Origin: an uncultured Clostridia bacterium
GTDB lineage: Bacteria; Bacillota; Clostridia; Christensenellales; Aristaeellaceae
Reading direction: 5' to 3'
Assembly: GCA_934630975.1 (NCBI GenBank)
Contig: CAKTXH010000014.1
Span: 1-37,585 of the forward strand
DNA length: 37,585 nt
Under the pieces are notes generated by a model. The model was not told the DNA's origin. It saw only the letters and a list, made by a program, of their open reading frames with translations, and did no database searches. This document shows, piece by piece, positions 24,718 to 32,953 of the stretch. How positions within the stretch are numbered: the first letter of the stretch is position 1; each line of letters begins with the position of its first letter. The position numbers were made by a program, and so were the translations under genes.

Positions 24718-27330
24718 TTAAGATACCGTGCACTCCGGCTCGGCGTCGATGACCAGCTTGTCGCCGTCATAATCCACCAGCAAGTCGGTACGCGGCTGCA
24801 CGTCTTCGGCGATCAACTTACGCGCAATGAGCGTTTCGACCGAACGCTGCATGAAGCGCTTCAGCGGACGCGCGCCGTAGATCGGATCATAGCCCTGCGC
24901 CACGATATAACTGCGCGCGGCAGGGGTGAGATGCATGGTCAGCTGCTTATCGCTCAAGCGGCGATTGAGATCGGCTACCTGCAAATCGACAATCTTATCA
25001 ATTTCGTTGCGCGTCAGTGGCTTATAGAATACGATTTCATCCAGCCGGTTGAGGAACTCCGGGCGGAACTGCGTCTTGAGCATGCCTTCAACCTGCTTGC
25101 GCGCCGCTTCGGTGATGTTGCCTTTTTCGTCAATGCCATCGAGAATCGCGGAAGAACCGAGGTTGCTCGTCAAAATGATGATGGTATTTTTGAAATCCAC
25201 CGTGCGCCCCTGGGAATCCGTAATACGACCGTCATCGAGCACTTGGAGCAGAACGTTGAACACATCCGGGTGCGCTTTTTCAACTTCGTCGAACAACACA
25301 ACGCAGTACGGACGGCGGCGCACAGCCTCAGTCAACTGACCGCCTTCGTCATAACCAACGTATCCCGGAGGGGCGCCGATCAAACGAGAGACACTGTGCT
25401 TTTCCATGTATTCGCTCATGTCGATACGAACCATGTTCTTTTCGTCGTCAAACAAAGCCTGCGCCAGCGCTTTAGCCAGCTCGGTTTTGCCAACGCCGGT
25501 GGGGCCGAGGAAGAGGAACGAGCCAATCGGCCTGTTCGGATTCTGAATTCCGGCACGACTGCGCAGGATGGCTTCGCAGACTTTTTCGACAGCTTCATCC
25601 TGACCGATCACGCGCTCATGCAGCGTATCATCCAGATGCAGCAGTTTCTCGCGCTCGCCTTCCATCAGCTTGGAAACCGGGATGCCCGTCCAGCGGGCAA
25701 CGATGCGGGCGATTTCTTCTTCGGTTACTTTGTCGCGCAGCAGCGTGCTGTCGCTCTTGGCTTCCTCGGCGATTTTTTCCTGCTCGGCCAGTTCCTTTTG
25801 CAGCTGAGGCAGTTTACCGTATTTCAACTCGGCGGCGCGGTTCAAATCGTAATTGCGCTCGGCTTCGGCGATTTCGCCGCCCATGTGCTCGATCTCCTCG
25901 CGAAGTTTCTGCACTTTGCCGATGGAGTTCTTTTCGTTTTCCCAGCGCGCTTTCATGGCGTTGAACTGCTCGCGCATGTCGGCCAGCTCTTTTTGAATGA
26001 CGCTCAAACGCTCGCGGGAGAGGGAATCATCCTCCTTCTTGAGCGCGGCTTCTTCAATTTCATGCTGCATGATGCGGCGGCGCACGTCGTCAAGCTCCTG
26101 CGGCATGGAATCCATTTCGGTACGGATGGTTGCACAGGCTTCATCCACCAAGTCGATGGCTTTATCCGGCAGGAAACGATCCGAAATATAGCGGTTGGAA
26201 AGCGTCGCGGCGGCGATCAGCGCCTGATCGGAAATCTTTACGCCGTGGAAAACTTCATAGCGTTCCTTCAGGCCGCGGAGGATGGAAATCGTATCTTCTA
26301 CCGTCGGTTCAGCGACCATGACCGGCTGGAAACGGCGTTCCAACGCCGCGTCTTTTTCAATATACTTGCGATATTCGTTCAGCGTGGTTGCGCCAATGCA
26401 GTGCAGCTCGCCGCGCGCCAGCATCGGCTTGAGCAGGTTGCCTGCGTCCATGCTGCCTTCGGTTTTGCCCGCGCCCACGATGGTATGCAGCTCATCAATG
26501 AACAGAATGATGCGGCCATTGCTGGCTTTGATATCGTTTAAAACAGCTTTCAGACGCTCTTCGAATTCGCCGCGGAATTTTGCGCCGGCAATCAGCGCGC
26601 CCATATCCAGCGAGAAGATGGTGCGGTTTTTTAAGCTATCCGGCACGTCGCCGCGAACGATGCGCTGAGCAAGGCCCTCGGCGATGGCCGTCTTGCCGAC
26701 ACCCGGTTCGCCGATGAGCACCGGATTATTTTTTGATTTGCGGGAAAGAATACGGATGGCGTTACGGATTTCCGTATCGCGGCCAATGACGGGATCAAGC
26801 TTGTTCTGACGGGCAAGCTCGACCAGATCCTGACCGTATTTTTTCAGCGCGTCATATGTCGATTCGGGATCTTCGCTGGTCACGCGCGCGCTGCCGCGTA
26901 CGGCCTGCAAGGCTTCCAGAAACTTGGGTTTGGTGATATTCAGCGAGGCAAACAGCGGGCGAACCGTGCTGTCCGCCTTTTCCAGCAGACCCAGAAAGAG
27001 ATGCTCGACGGAAATGTATTCGTCGCGCATTTGCTTCATTTGATTCTCGGCCTCCGTGAGCGCCTGAGAAAGTGCGGCGGTCACATACGGTTGCTGGTTG
27101 CTGCCGGAAATCTTCGGCAAACGATTGACGGCGCTTTCGCAGGCCGTCTGCACCTGCTGAACATTAAGCCCCAATTTGCTCATCAGTTGGCCGATCAGGC
27201 CGTTTTCCTGATTGAGCAGGGCATCGAGCAAATGAACCTGTTCAACCTGCGCGTTGCCGTAGCTCTGCGCAAGCTGCTGAGCGGCCTGCAAAGCCTCCAG
27301 GGATTTTTGGGTGAAGCGGTTCGTATCCAT
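24718..27330 (-). CDS. clpB: Disaggregase ClpB
   Basis: ClpB is a hexameric AAA+ chaperone that, with DnaK, pulls proteins out of aggregates. The 870-residue protein has the N domain (1-145), D1 with GEPGVGKT near 205, a full coiled-coil M domain (about 400-525), and D2 with GPTGVGKT and [11 protein letters not shown]. No ClpP-docking LGF/IGF loop is seen at the equivalent D2 position, in contrast to the ClpC of this window. The ATG at 27330 is preferred: the in-frame ATG at 27339 directly abuts AAGGAGG, while 27330 lies nine bases from it. The leader is about 70 bases, contains a hairpin, and a CtsR-like site overlaps the promoter. Confidence 0.96.
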   Translation of the reverse strand: MDTNRFTQKSLEALQAAQQLAQSYGNAQVEQVHLLDALLNQENGLIGQLMSKLGLNVQQVQTACESAVNRLPKISGSNQQPYVTAALSQALTEAENQMKQMRDEYISVEHLFLGLLEKADSTVRPLFASLNITKPKFLEALQAVRGSARVTSEDPESTYDALKKYGQDLVELARQNKLDPVIGRDTEIRNAIRILSRKSKNNPVLIGEPGVGKTAIAEGLAQRIVRGDVPDSLKNRTIFSLDMGALIAGAKFRGEFEERLKAVLNDIKASNGRIILFIDELHTIVGAGKTEGSMDAGNLLKPMLARGELHCIGATTLNEYRKYIEKDAALERRFQPVMVAEPTVEDTISILRGLKERYEVFHGVKISDQALIAAATLSNRYISDRFLPDKAIDLVDEACATIRTEMDSMPQELDDVRRRIMQHEIEEAALKKEDDSLSRERLSVIQKELADMREQFNAMKARWENEKNSIGKVQKLREEIEHMGGEIAEAERNYDLNRAAELKYGKLPQLQKELAEQEKIAEEAKSDSTLLRDKVTEEEIARIVARWTGIPVSKLMEGEREKLLHLDDTLHERVIGQDEAVEKVCEAILRSRAGIQNPNRPIGSFLFLGPTGVGKTELAKALAQALFDDEKNMVRIDMSEYMEKHSVSRLIGAPPGYVGYDEGGQLTEAVRRRPYCVVLFDEVEKAHPDVFNVLLQVLDDGRITDSQGRTVDFKNTIIILTSNLGSSAILDGIDEKGNITEAARKQVEGMLKTQFRPEFLNRLDEIVFYKPLTRNEIDKIVDLQVADLNRRLSDKQLTMHLTPAARSYIVAQGYDPIYGARPLKRFMQRSVETLIARKLIAEDVQPRTDLLVDYDGDKLVIDAEPECTVS

Positions 27331-27353
27331 CCAAATCATCCTCCTTTATACTC

Positions 27354-27376
27354 AAGGGCGATTGGACAGCGCCCTT
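27354..27376 (-). other. Hairpin in the clpB leader
   Basis: AAGGGCG (27354-27360) and CGCCCTT (27370-27376) form a perfect 7-bp stem with a 9-base loop. In the clpB message it sits about ten bases upstream of the AAGGAGG ribosome site. It has no T-run, so it is not an ordinary terminator. Confidence 0.45.
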
Positions 27377-27409
27377 TGAAGCGGTAGTCTTCTGTCTTTC
27401 GACGGCGTT

Positions 27410-27439
27410 ATTATATCATGGTCAAAGAAAGTCGGTAAA
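27410..27439 (-). promoter_or_regulatory. Promoter of clpB
   Basis: On the minus strand TTTACC (27439-27434), 18 bases, then a perfect TATAAT (27415-27410). Transcription starts near 27403. Confidence 0.65.
27420..27436 (+). promoter_or_regulatory. Possible CtsR operator in the clpB promoter
   Basis: A perfect CtsR heptad GGTCAAA (27420-27426) is followed after three bases by AGTCGGT, which keeps only the first four positions of the second heptad. It lies in the spacer between the clpB -35 and -10 boxes. Half of the site is perfect and half is poor, so binding is uncertain. Confidence 0.5.
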
Positions 27440-27494
27440 TAGTAAAATTGCAAAATGTTTTTGCTATTTTTGATGCTTAATGCACGATTTTGAC

Positions 27495-28283
27495 TCACTT
27501 TTCGGATTGAACGGTTAAATGTTCGAGCGGAACACGATATTTGGTATAGCGCCGTCCCTGGCGGTCACGGTATGCGCCGCCGCGGTCTTCGACCATAACG
27601 GTAGCCGTTTTGCCGACATATGTGACAATTCCGTTTAAAACGCCGCCCTGGTAACAAAAGCAGACCTTCGCGCCGGGAGAAAGCCCCTCCGAGGCGGCTT
27701 CCTGCATACGCGTCGGAAGGCTGTGACGTGTATCGGTATGGCCGAACAGCCCGCGAGCAAGCGAAAGAAAACGCGAAGAATGGCCGGTTGAACCAAAGAG
27801 CGCGTTTTCAACCGCATGGCAGAGTTCATGCTCAAAAACAACAAGAAAAGCCTCCTGCGGCGTGGCGACGGACAACCCGTTGAGCAAAAAAGGCCCTTTG
27901 TTCAGCCTGAAAAGAAAATCGCCGGACATGCGGATTTCTGCATGCGATAAACGGGAAGCGCCGCTGCGCGCATACATAAATTTGCCTGCCGAACTGGTCA
28001 GGCGCTGAGAAAGCGTCACGTCAATCCGGCCGTAAGCATGACAGAGGAAGCCGGAGAAAAAGAGCTGATCATAAAGCCTGAGCATCTGAGCGAGCGTTTG
28101 CTTCCGAATGGATGCGACAGGCACCGCGCAAAAGCCCTCATCTGAAGCGCAGAGCGCGGAGAGAACCATAGCGCGTCGATGCAGAATTTCGGAATTGGGC
28201 AGGGGAAAAGAGAAGGGGAGTTCGTTTGCAGCCGACATCCAAAGCACCTCATGATGGAAAAGATAAAAGGGAGCTTCGATCAT
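27495..28283 (-). CDS. SprT-like zinc metalloprotein
   Basis: The 262-residue protein carries a SprT-like zinc site: His152, Glu153 and His156 in FEHELCHAVE, followed by GHSSRF with His168 as the likely third ligand. SprT/Spartan-type proteins are metalloproteases; some act on DNA-protein crosslinks. The C-terminal 70 residues (from about 190) are rich in beta-type sequence (GAKVCFCYQGGVLNGIVTYV) and resemble a small barrel; the zinc ribbon common in SprT is not seen. Two starts are possible: 28283 (GGGAG seven bases upstream) and 28238 (GAGGTG six bases upstream). I use the longer one. It lies 21 bases after the HTH/S24-like gene, so the two probably form an operon. Confidence 0.72.
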   Translation of the reverse strand: MIEAPFYLFHHEVLWMSAANELPFSFPLPNSEILHRRAMVLSALCASDEGFCAVPVASIRKQTLAQMLRLYDQLFFSGFLCHAYGRIDVTLSQRLTSSAGKFMYARSGASRLSHAEIRMSGDFLFRLNKGPFLLNGLSVATPQEAFLVVFEHELCHAVENALFGSTGHSSRFLSLARGLFGHTDTRHSLPTRMQEAASEGLSPGAKVCFCYQGGVLNGIVTYVGKTATVMVEDRGGAYRDRQGRRYTKYRVPLEHLTVQSEK

Positions 28284-28304
28284 TCCGAAACTCCCTTCAA
28301 CAGA

Positions 28305-29021
28305 TTACAATGTGATTTCAACGCGCACGGCACGGCCGACGAGTTTGATTTCGCTGATGTGCATCGCCTGAGCGTCCAAATCACGGTCGCCGCTTTGCAG
28401 CAGAATCTTCGAATCGCCCAGCAAACGGATGCGGCGCAGGCAGCGATGCGCGCCGTATTCCACCAGCATAATGGCGCCGTCTATCGGCAAAGCCTGCGGC
28501 ACAACGAGCACAAGATCACCTTTTTCAATGCGCATGGCCCGCATGGAATCATCCGGTGCTTGGAAATAGACGACGCGTTCCGGCTTTGCGCCTTCGATTT
28601 TGCCGTCCTGAATCGGCACCATGCGGCGGGCAACTTGAATCCATCCGGCGTTCATGACCGGCACGGGCTGCAAAACGCTGCTCAGCGCATCGAGCCAAAT
28701 GCCGCTCTGCTCTTCCGCGCTGACCGGCTTGGGCGCGGGCTTCGGCGCTTCCGCTTTCGGCTGGGGCGCAGGCTTAGCAGGAGCCAGCGTGCCCAAATCA
28801 ACCGTCGCAGCAATTTCATCCAGCGAGAATTCCGCTTCGTTTTTCTGGCTTGTTCCCAGCGTTTTGAGGATTCGGCGCGCCTGATCGTCCTGAATGATCC
28901 GGCGGCCTTCCTCCACATCTTTGATGTACCCTTCCGAAACGCCGCACTTTCTGGCTACCTGCTTGCGGGTCAGCTTTTGACGTGTACGTTCCAGCAAAAT
29001 CAAATCGCCCAATCGGCTCAT
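28305..29021 (-). CDS. HTH regulator with S24/LexA-like C-terminal domain
   Basis: The 238-residue protein has a Cro/C1-type helix-turn-helix at residues 5-58 (LTRKQVARKCGVSEGYIKDVEEG). A proline/alanine/lysine-rich linker covers about 78-100. The C-terminal domain at about 148-230 resembles the S24 peptidase fold of LexA and phage repressors. The Ser of the usual nucleophile motif is present (DDSMRAM, Ser159), but the position expected for the catalytic lysine (usual VKRL) reads LRRI, with Arg196. Autocleavage is therefore doubtful, and no obvious Ala-Gly cleavage site is seen in the linker. AAGGAGG precedes the ATG. It is the first gene of a two-gene minus-strand operon with the SprT-like gene. 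Confidence 0.75.
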   Translation of the reverse strand: MSRLGDLILLERTRQKLTRKQVARKCGVSEGYIKDVEEGRRIIQDDQARRILKTLGTSQKNEAEFSLDEIAATVDLGTLAPAKPAPQPKAEAPKPAPKPVSAEEQSGIWLDALSSVLQPVPVMNAGWIQVARRMVPIQDGKIEGAKPERVVYFQAPDDSMRAMRIEKGDLVLVVPQALPIDGAIMLVEYGAHRCLRRIRLLGDSKILLQSGDRDLDAQAMHISEIKLVGRAVRVEITL

Positions 29022-29070
29022 AACCTGATTCCTCCTTAAAAGATAAGGCGCTGCCTTTCTGTATGCGCTT

Positions 29071-29099
29071 ATTATACCTTAAATTGGAACAAAAAGAAA
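29071..29099 (-). promoter_or_regulatory. Promoter of the HTH/S24-like gene
   Basis: A perfect TATAAT (29076-29071, minus strand) lies about 50 bases upstream of the ATG. The -35 box at 17 bases (TTTCTT) is poor, so an activator or a weak promoter is possible. Confidence 0.5.
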
Positions 29100-29117
29100 G
29101 TCGCTTGCTCAATAGAC

Positions 29118-29146
29118 TTGAAATATAAGCGAAAATACGCTATATT
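29118..29146 (+). promoter_or_regulatory. Promoter of the FRG-domain gene
   Basis: TTGAAA (29118-29123), 17 bases, and TATATT (29141-29146). The leader to the ATG at 29288 would be about 135 bases long; it shows no clear hairpin or open frame I can support. Confidence 0.5.
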
Positions 29147-29287
29147 TATGGATGGAAAAAACGCAGAGTCTCAAACATTCGAAGTTTTACATGTATTTTA
29201 TGAAAATTGTTCAGACGTTCGGCAGGAAAACGGGCGGGCGAACGTGAATTATGAATGGTGGAGACAGGCGGACGACGGAGGATACGG

Positions 29288-30109
29288 ATGCAGGAGATCA
29301 TCATTCACAATTGGGACGAACTTCAGCGCGCCGTGTTTGACGACGTCTGGGACGAAAAAATCATGCGCTATCGCGATAACCGCATTTACCGCGGTATGGC
29401 GGATCAAAGCTGGCATCTGATTCCGTCGCTGAACCGCGTATGCGGCCACGATTTGTCGCTTGAAACGCAGGTTTTCCGCAGTTTTCGAAAATACGGTTAC
29501 GCGGAGCTGGCGGATTATTCCGGGTTTTGGAAGCTTCTGCCGGTTGCACAGCACCACGGCCTGCCGACACGTCTGCTCGACTGGACATATTCGCCGCTTG
29601 TCGCCGCGCATTTTGCCACAGAGGATACGAGCTGCTACGACTGCGACGGCGTGATCTGGTGCTTGGATGTGACGGATTTTCGCAAATACATGCCTGCGCC
29701 GCTCCTGCGCAAGCTTGTCGATACGGGAAGCAACATTTTCACTGTGGGGATGCTTGAAAAAGTGATCCCGGATTTTGAAAAGATGAAGGAGCTTTCCGAC
29801 AAGCCCTACGCCATTTTCTTTGAACCCTCGTCGATGATCGACCGCATTGCCAACCAGTACGCGTTGTTTTCCGTCGTTTCCGATCCGTCGGTGCTGTTGT
29901 CGGATATCTTGGAAGCTCAGCATATTCCGTGCCGCAAGATCGTCATTCCCAAAGAAACCAAATTGGAAATCCGCGATAAGCTGGATTACATCAACATTTC
30001 CGAACGGATGATCTATCCGGGGCTTGACGGCGTTTGCCGATGGATCACAAGACGATATTCCGCGCTCGGCCCGAAATACAATCAGCAGCACACCGAAAAC
30101 AGGGAGTAA
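29288..30109 (+). CDS. FRG-domain protein of unknown function
   Basis: The 273-residue protein contains an FRG domain, named for its conserved Phe-Arg-Gly-like motif. Here it appears as IYRGMADQSWHLIPSLNR (about 33-50), followed by PVAQHHGLPTRLLDWTYSPLVAAHFA (split at about 86-111), the second hallmark block. The biochemical role of FRG domains is unknown; they occur alone or joined to other domains in bacteria and phages. There is no signal peptide or membrane helix. GGAGG six bases before the ATG at 29288 sets the start; an in-frame ATG at 29255 has no ribosome site. It faces away from the HTH/S24-like gene, with the promoters back to back, and the ABC importer operon begins 52 bases after its stop. 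Confidence 0.85.
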   Translation: MQEIIIHNWDELQRAVFDDVWDEKIMRYRDNRIYRGMADQSWHLIPSLNRVCGHDLSLETQVFRSFRKYGYAELADYSGFWKLLPVAQHHGLPTRLLDWTYSPLVAAHFATEDTSCYDCDGVIWCLDVTDFRKYMPAPLLRKLVDTGSNIFTVGMLEKVIPDFEKMKELSDKPYAIFFEPSSMIDRIANQYALFSVVSDPSVLLSDILEAQHIPCRKIVIPKETKLEIRDKLDYINISERMIYPGLDGVCRWITRRYSALGPKYNQQHTENRE

Positions 30110-30125
30110 GCGCAATTGGGCGCTT
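30108..30125 (+). repeat. Inverted repeat between the FRG gene and the binding-protein gene
   Basis: AAGCGC (30108-30113) and GCGCTT (30120-30125) flank AATTGG. It has no T-run. It may be an operator or a weak RNA hairpin upstream of the ABC operon; a similar AAGCGC/GCGCTT pair occurs at 35897-35916. Confidence 0.4.
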
Positions 30126-30161
30126 AACCAATAAAGACATTCTTCAGGAGGAGAAATCACA

Positions 30162-31397
30162 ATGAGGAAATTTGTCGCTTTGATGGCGGCAGCCGTCATG
30201 CTCTTCGCGTTCTGCGCGAGCGCAAACGCTGCGACCCAGGTTACCATTTGGCACACCTTCACCGATGCTCAGCAGGCTGCGCTGGAAAAGTTCGCCGCTG
30301 ACTTCAACGCAAGCCAGAGCGATTACGAAGTGGTTGTCGAGTCTCAGGCCTATTCCGGCTTCCTTGACAGCGTGTACAATGCCGTGGCGAACGGCGTCGG
30401 CCCGAACATGATCATCAACTATGCGTCTACCGCTGCGGATTATGTGAAGGACGGCCTGGTGGTCGACCTGAGCAAGTACGTGTTTGACGAGGAAATCGGC
30501 ATGGCGGACGTGTACAACAGCCTGCCGGATTCCATCAAGGCCGAGACGGTTGGTTTCTCCGATGGCGGCATGTATGCGCTGCCGGCGGTCACCACCGGCC
30601 CGATCTTCTTCATCAACAAGACCATCTATGATGAGCTTGGCCTGACCGCGCCGACCACGTGGGAAGAGCTGGCCGAGAACTCCAAGAAGATCTATGAAGC
30701 GAAGGGCATCGCGGGCTTTGCCGCCGACTCCCTGACCGATATGATGCAGGCGCTGATGATGCAGTCCGGCGCGGGCTACATCGACGTGGCGAACAAGAGC
30801 GTTCTGTTTGACACCGAAGAAGCGACAGCCTGGCTGAAGTGGTTCGGCGACAATGTTGAAGCCGGTTACTTTGCGCTCAACCCGACCGGCGATTACTGGT
30901 CCAACGACTTCAACGCGGGTCTGGTGGCTTCCTACCTTGGCTCCTGCGCGGGCGTTCCGTACATCAAGCCGGACGGCTTCGAGTACACCGTGGCGCCGAT
31001 GGTTCGCGGCGACAAGGCCGAGTGGTACCCGGCGTGGAACCGTGGCGCGATCGTCTTCAACAAGGACGAGGACGCGAACAAGGGCACCTATCTGTTTGTG
31101 AAGTACTTCCTCTCTCCGGAAGTGAACGCGGAATGGGCGCAGGCCATGAACGCGCTGTCTCCGTATGGCACGACGCAGGCGGGCGAGGCGTATGCCGCTT
31201 TCGCCGAGACGATGGATCCGTCTCTGGTTGCGGTGCAGGCTGATCTCGACATTGCCGGCGCTCTGCCGACCGTGACCGGCTCTTACGCTGTCCGCAACGC
31301 GCTGAAGGATGCCGCGATTGCGGTGGCCGGCGGCGTGTCTGCTGAGGACGCGATGGCCGAGTGCGTTGCGACTTCCAACGCGGCGCTCCAGGAGTAA
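30162..31397 (+). CDS. ABC importer substrate-binding protein (family 1)
   Basis: This 411-residue extracytoplasmic solute-binding protein of family 1 resembles sugar and glycerol-phosphate (UgpB-like) binders. The N-terminus is a clear signal peptide (MRKFVALMAAAVMLFAFCASANA), and the mature sequence starts near ATQVTIWHTFTD. The cysteine in FAFCAS does not make a canonical lipobox (the residue before it is Phe), which is unusual for a Gram-positive binder. GPNMIINYAS and YALPAVTTGPIFFINK are typical family blocks. AGGAGGAG precedes the ATG. Codons are strongly biased, as in the rnf genes, suggesting high expression. A terminator-like hairpin follows, probably lowering expression of the downstream genes relative to the binder. 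Confidence 0.88.
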   Translation: MRKFVALMAAAVMLFAFCASANAATQVTIWHTFTDAQQAALEKFAADFNASQSDYEVVVESQAYSGFLDSVYNAVANGVGPNMIINYASTAADYVKDGLVVDLSKYVFDEEIGMADVYNSLPDSIKAETVGFSDGGMYALPAVTTGPIFFINKTIYDELGLTAPTTWEELAENSKKIYEAKGIAGFAADSLTDMMQALMMQSGAGYIDVANKSVLFDTEEATAWLKWFGDNVEAGYFALNPTGDYWSNDFNAGLVASYLGSCAGVPYIKPDGFEYTVAPMVRGDKAEWYPAWNRGAIVFNKDEDANKGTYLFVKYFLSPEVNAEWAQAMNALSPYGTTQAGEAYAAFAETMDPSLVAVQADLDIAGALPTVTGSYAVRNALKDAAIAVAGGVSAEDAMAECVATSNAALQE

Positions 31398-31420
31398 TAC
31401 GCGGGATTCGAAACCTCTCG

Positions 31421-31453
31421 GGGCTGGCGGGCATCAGTCCGTCAGCCCTTTTT
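31421..31453 (+). terminator. Terminator (probably partial) after the binding-protein gene
   Basis: GGGCTGGCGGG (31421-31431) pairs with TCCGTCAGCCC (31438-31448), with two G-T pairs, followed by TTTTTC. It lies 23 bases after the binding-protein stop and inside the importer gene set, so it probably reduces, but does not abolish, read-through. Confidence 0.82.
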
Positions 31454-31467
31454 CTTTGCTTTGAAAC

Positions 31468-31506
31468 GTTATGTTCTCTCCCCCCTAAGGGGGAAGAGAG
31501 CATAAC
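31468..31506 (+). repeat. Long near-perfect inverted repeat in the importer operon
   Basis: An 18-base arm (31468-31485, GTTATG...CCCCC) is nearly complementary to 31489-31506 (GGGGG...CATAAC), with a loop of three bases. One G-T pair and one mismatch are present. There is no T-run. It would form a very stable RNA hairpin, or it may be a copy of a dispersed palindromic element. Confidence 0.7.
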
Positions 31507-31555
31507 CGATTGTCTCAAGGAGTTTCAGAGCGGCAATAACGAAAGGGGGAAGACG

Positions 31556-32881
31556 ATGAGCACGCCCAAGCTTTTTGTATTCATGATCGACGCACTTTGC
31601 GAATGTGACGTCGCTTATATGCGCACACTCAAAAACTTTGGATGGATGCTCGAAAACGGCGCGCTGGTTCGCGAAATGCTGCCGGTTTATCCGTCGTTTA
31701 CCTATCCGTGCCATGTGTCAATCATGACGGGCTGCTACCCGGATAAGCACGGTATTCCGCACAACGAGCAGGTGAAAGCCGGTGTGCACCCGGTTCCGTG
31801 GTACACAAGCCGAAAGCTGGTTCAAAAGAAGTTTTTCGCGGAATATGCCAAGGAACAGGGCCTTTCCACCTGTCTGGTGAATTGGCCGGTTTCTGCCGGC
31901 GCAGATGTGGATATCAACCTGCCGATGTGTGTGCCGATGGGCTACCGCGGCGATAACCCGCGCCAATTCTACGAGGGCGTTTCCAGCGAAGAGGTGCTTG
32001 ATCGCTACTTCTGGAAGTACGGCTATCTGCTATGCGGTTGCAATAAAGTGTTAAACGGCAGCCTGGATGATTTCACAAACGCGGTTTCGCCGGATATCAT
32101 CCGCGATTACGGCCAGCCGGATGTGATGTTTGTCAAGATGTGCGATTTGGACACCGTGCGGCATAAGCTCGGCGTTAACAACGATACCGTAAAACTTCAA
32201 CTGGAAAAGCATGACCGTGAACTGGGCGTTTTGATGGAAAGCATCCGTCGCTATGGCGATTTTGAAAACACCAATTTCGTCGTGATGGGTGATCATGGCC
32301 AAACGGATGTGGCGCGGGTGCTGAATTTCAATCGGGTTTTCCAAGATGCCGGTCTGCAAAGACTTGACGAAAACGGAAAGCTTGAAGCCTTCGACGCTTA
32401 TTGCCATTCCACAGGTGGCTCCGGCTGGATCGAACTGCGCGATCCCAATGACGCTGTTTTGCGCGAACGAGTCCATCGTTTTCTGCTTGACGCTAAGGAA
32501 AGCGGAAAATACGGTATTGGCTACGTATTCACGAAGGAAGAAGCGCGCAGGCAGTTCCACCTTGCAGGGCCGTTTGATTTTATTATCGAGGGAGAAGAAC
32601 CGCTTTCCTTCGGCTATGATCCGGCCGCGCCGCTGTTTACACCGACTGCACCCGGCGATTATAAAACTGCGCCGGGAACGCATGGCGGTCTGCCGTGGCG
32701 CGATCATAGGACGACCTTTTTCGCCTGCGGCCCTGCGTTTCAAAAGGGCGCAGAGATTGAGCGGGCCTGCATCGTAGATGAAGCGCCGACAATGGCCAAA
32801 GTTTTCGGTTTCGATATGGAAGATATTGACGGCAAGTGTCTCGACGCGCTGCTGAAGAAGCTCGACGAACCGTCCCGGTAA
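31556..32881 (+). CDS. Phosphodiesterase/nucleotide pyrophosphatase-like protein (alkaline phosphatase superfamily)
   Basis: The 441-residue protein belongs to the type I phosphodiesterase branch of the alkaline phosphatase superfamily. Two-metal site residues are visible: Asp12 (MIDALCE), nucleophile Thr49 in PSFTYPCH, DLDTVRHKLG, GDHGQTDV and GTHGG near the C-terminus. No signal peptide is present, so it probably acts in the cytoplasm. AAAGGGGGAAG precedes the ATG at 31556; the frame is open upstream through the hairpins, but that region is not protein-like. It sits between the binding protein and the ATPase of one importer, suggesting that it acts on the imported compound, possibly a phosphodiester. 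The substrate is not known. Confidence 0.85.
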   Translation: MSTPKLFVFMIDALCECDVAYMRTLKNFGWMLENGALVREMLPVYPSFTYPCHVSIMTGCYPDKHGIPHNEQVKAGVHPVPWYTSRKLVQKKFFAEYAKEQGLSTCLVNWPVSAGADVDINLPMCVPMGYRGDNPRQFYEGVSSEEVLDRYFWKYGYLLCGCNKVLNGSLDDFTNAVSPDIIRDYGQPDVMFVKMCDLDTVRHKLGVNNDTVKLQLEKHDRELGVLMESIRRYGDFENTNFVVMGDHGQTDVARVLNFNRVFQDAGLQRLDENGKLEAFDAYCHSTGGSGWIELRDPNDAVLRERVHRFLLDAKESGKYGIGYVFTKEEARRQFHLAGPFDFIIEGEEPLSFGYDPAAPLFTPTAPGDYKTAPGTHGGLPWRDHRTTFFACGPAFQKGAEIERACIVDEAPTMAKVFGFDMEDIDGKCLDALLKKLDEPSR

Positions 32882-32953
32882 TGAAGCGTCCCGATAATTT
32901 CGATTTTCGATTAAAAAATCCATCATTTTTATATTGTAAGGGAGATATGGCCT

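Noticed and set aside
24706..26541. Long plus-strand open frame (611 codons) opposite clpB
   Set aside because: It is the complement of the conserved ClpB sequence and has no ribosome site or family match.
27450..27464. Small GCAAAA/TTTTGC hairpin after the SprT-like gene as a terminator
   Set aside because: The stem is six AT-rich pairs and the following T-run is interrupted; too weak to call.
27340..27494. CIRCE (HrcA) element upstream of clpB
   Set aside because: No TTAGCACTC-N9-GAGTGCTAA-type repeat is present.
29118..29420. Small open frame (100 codons) in front of the FRG gene
   Set aside because: It overlaps the promoter and the FRG start in another frame, has no ribosome site and is not protein-like.
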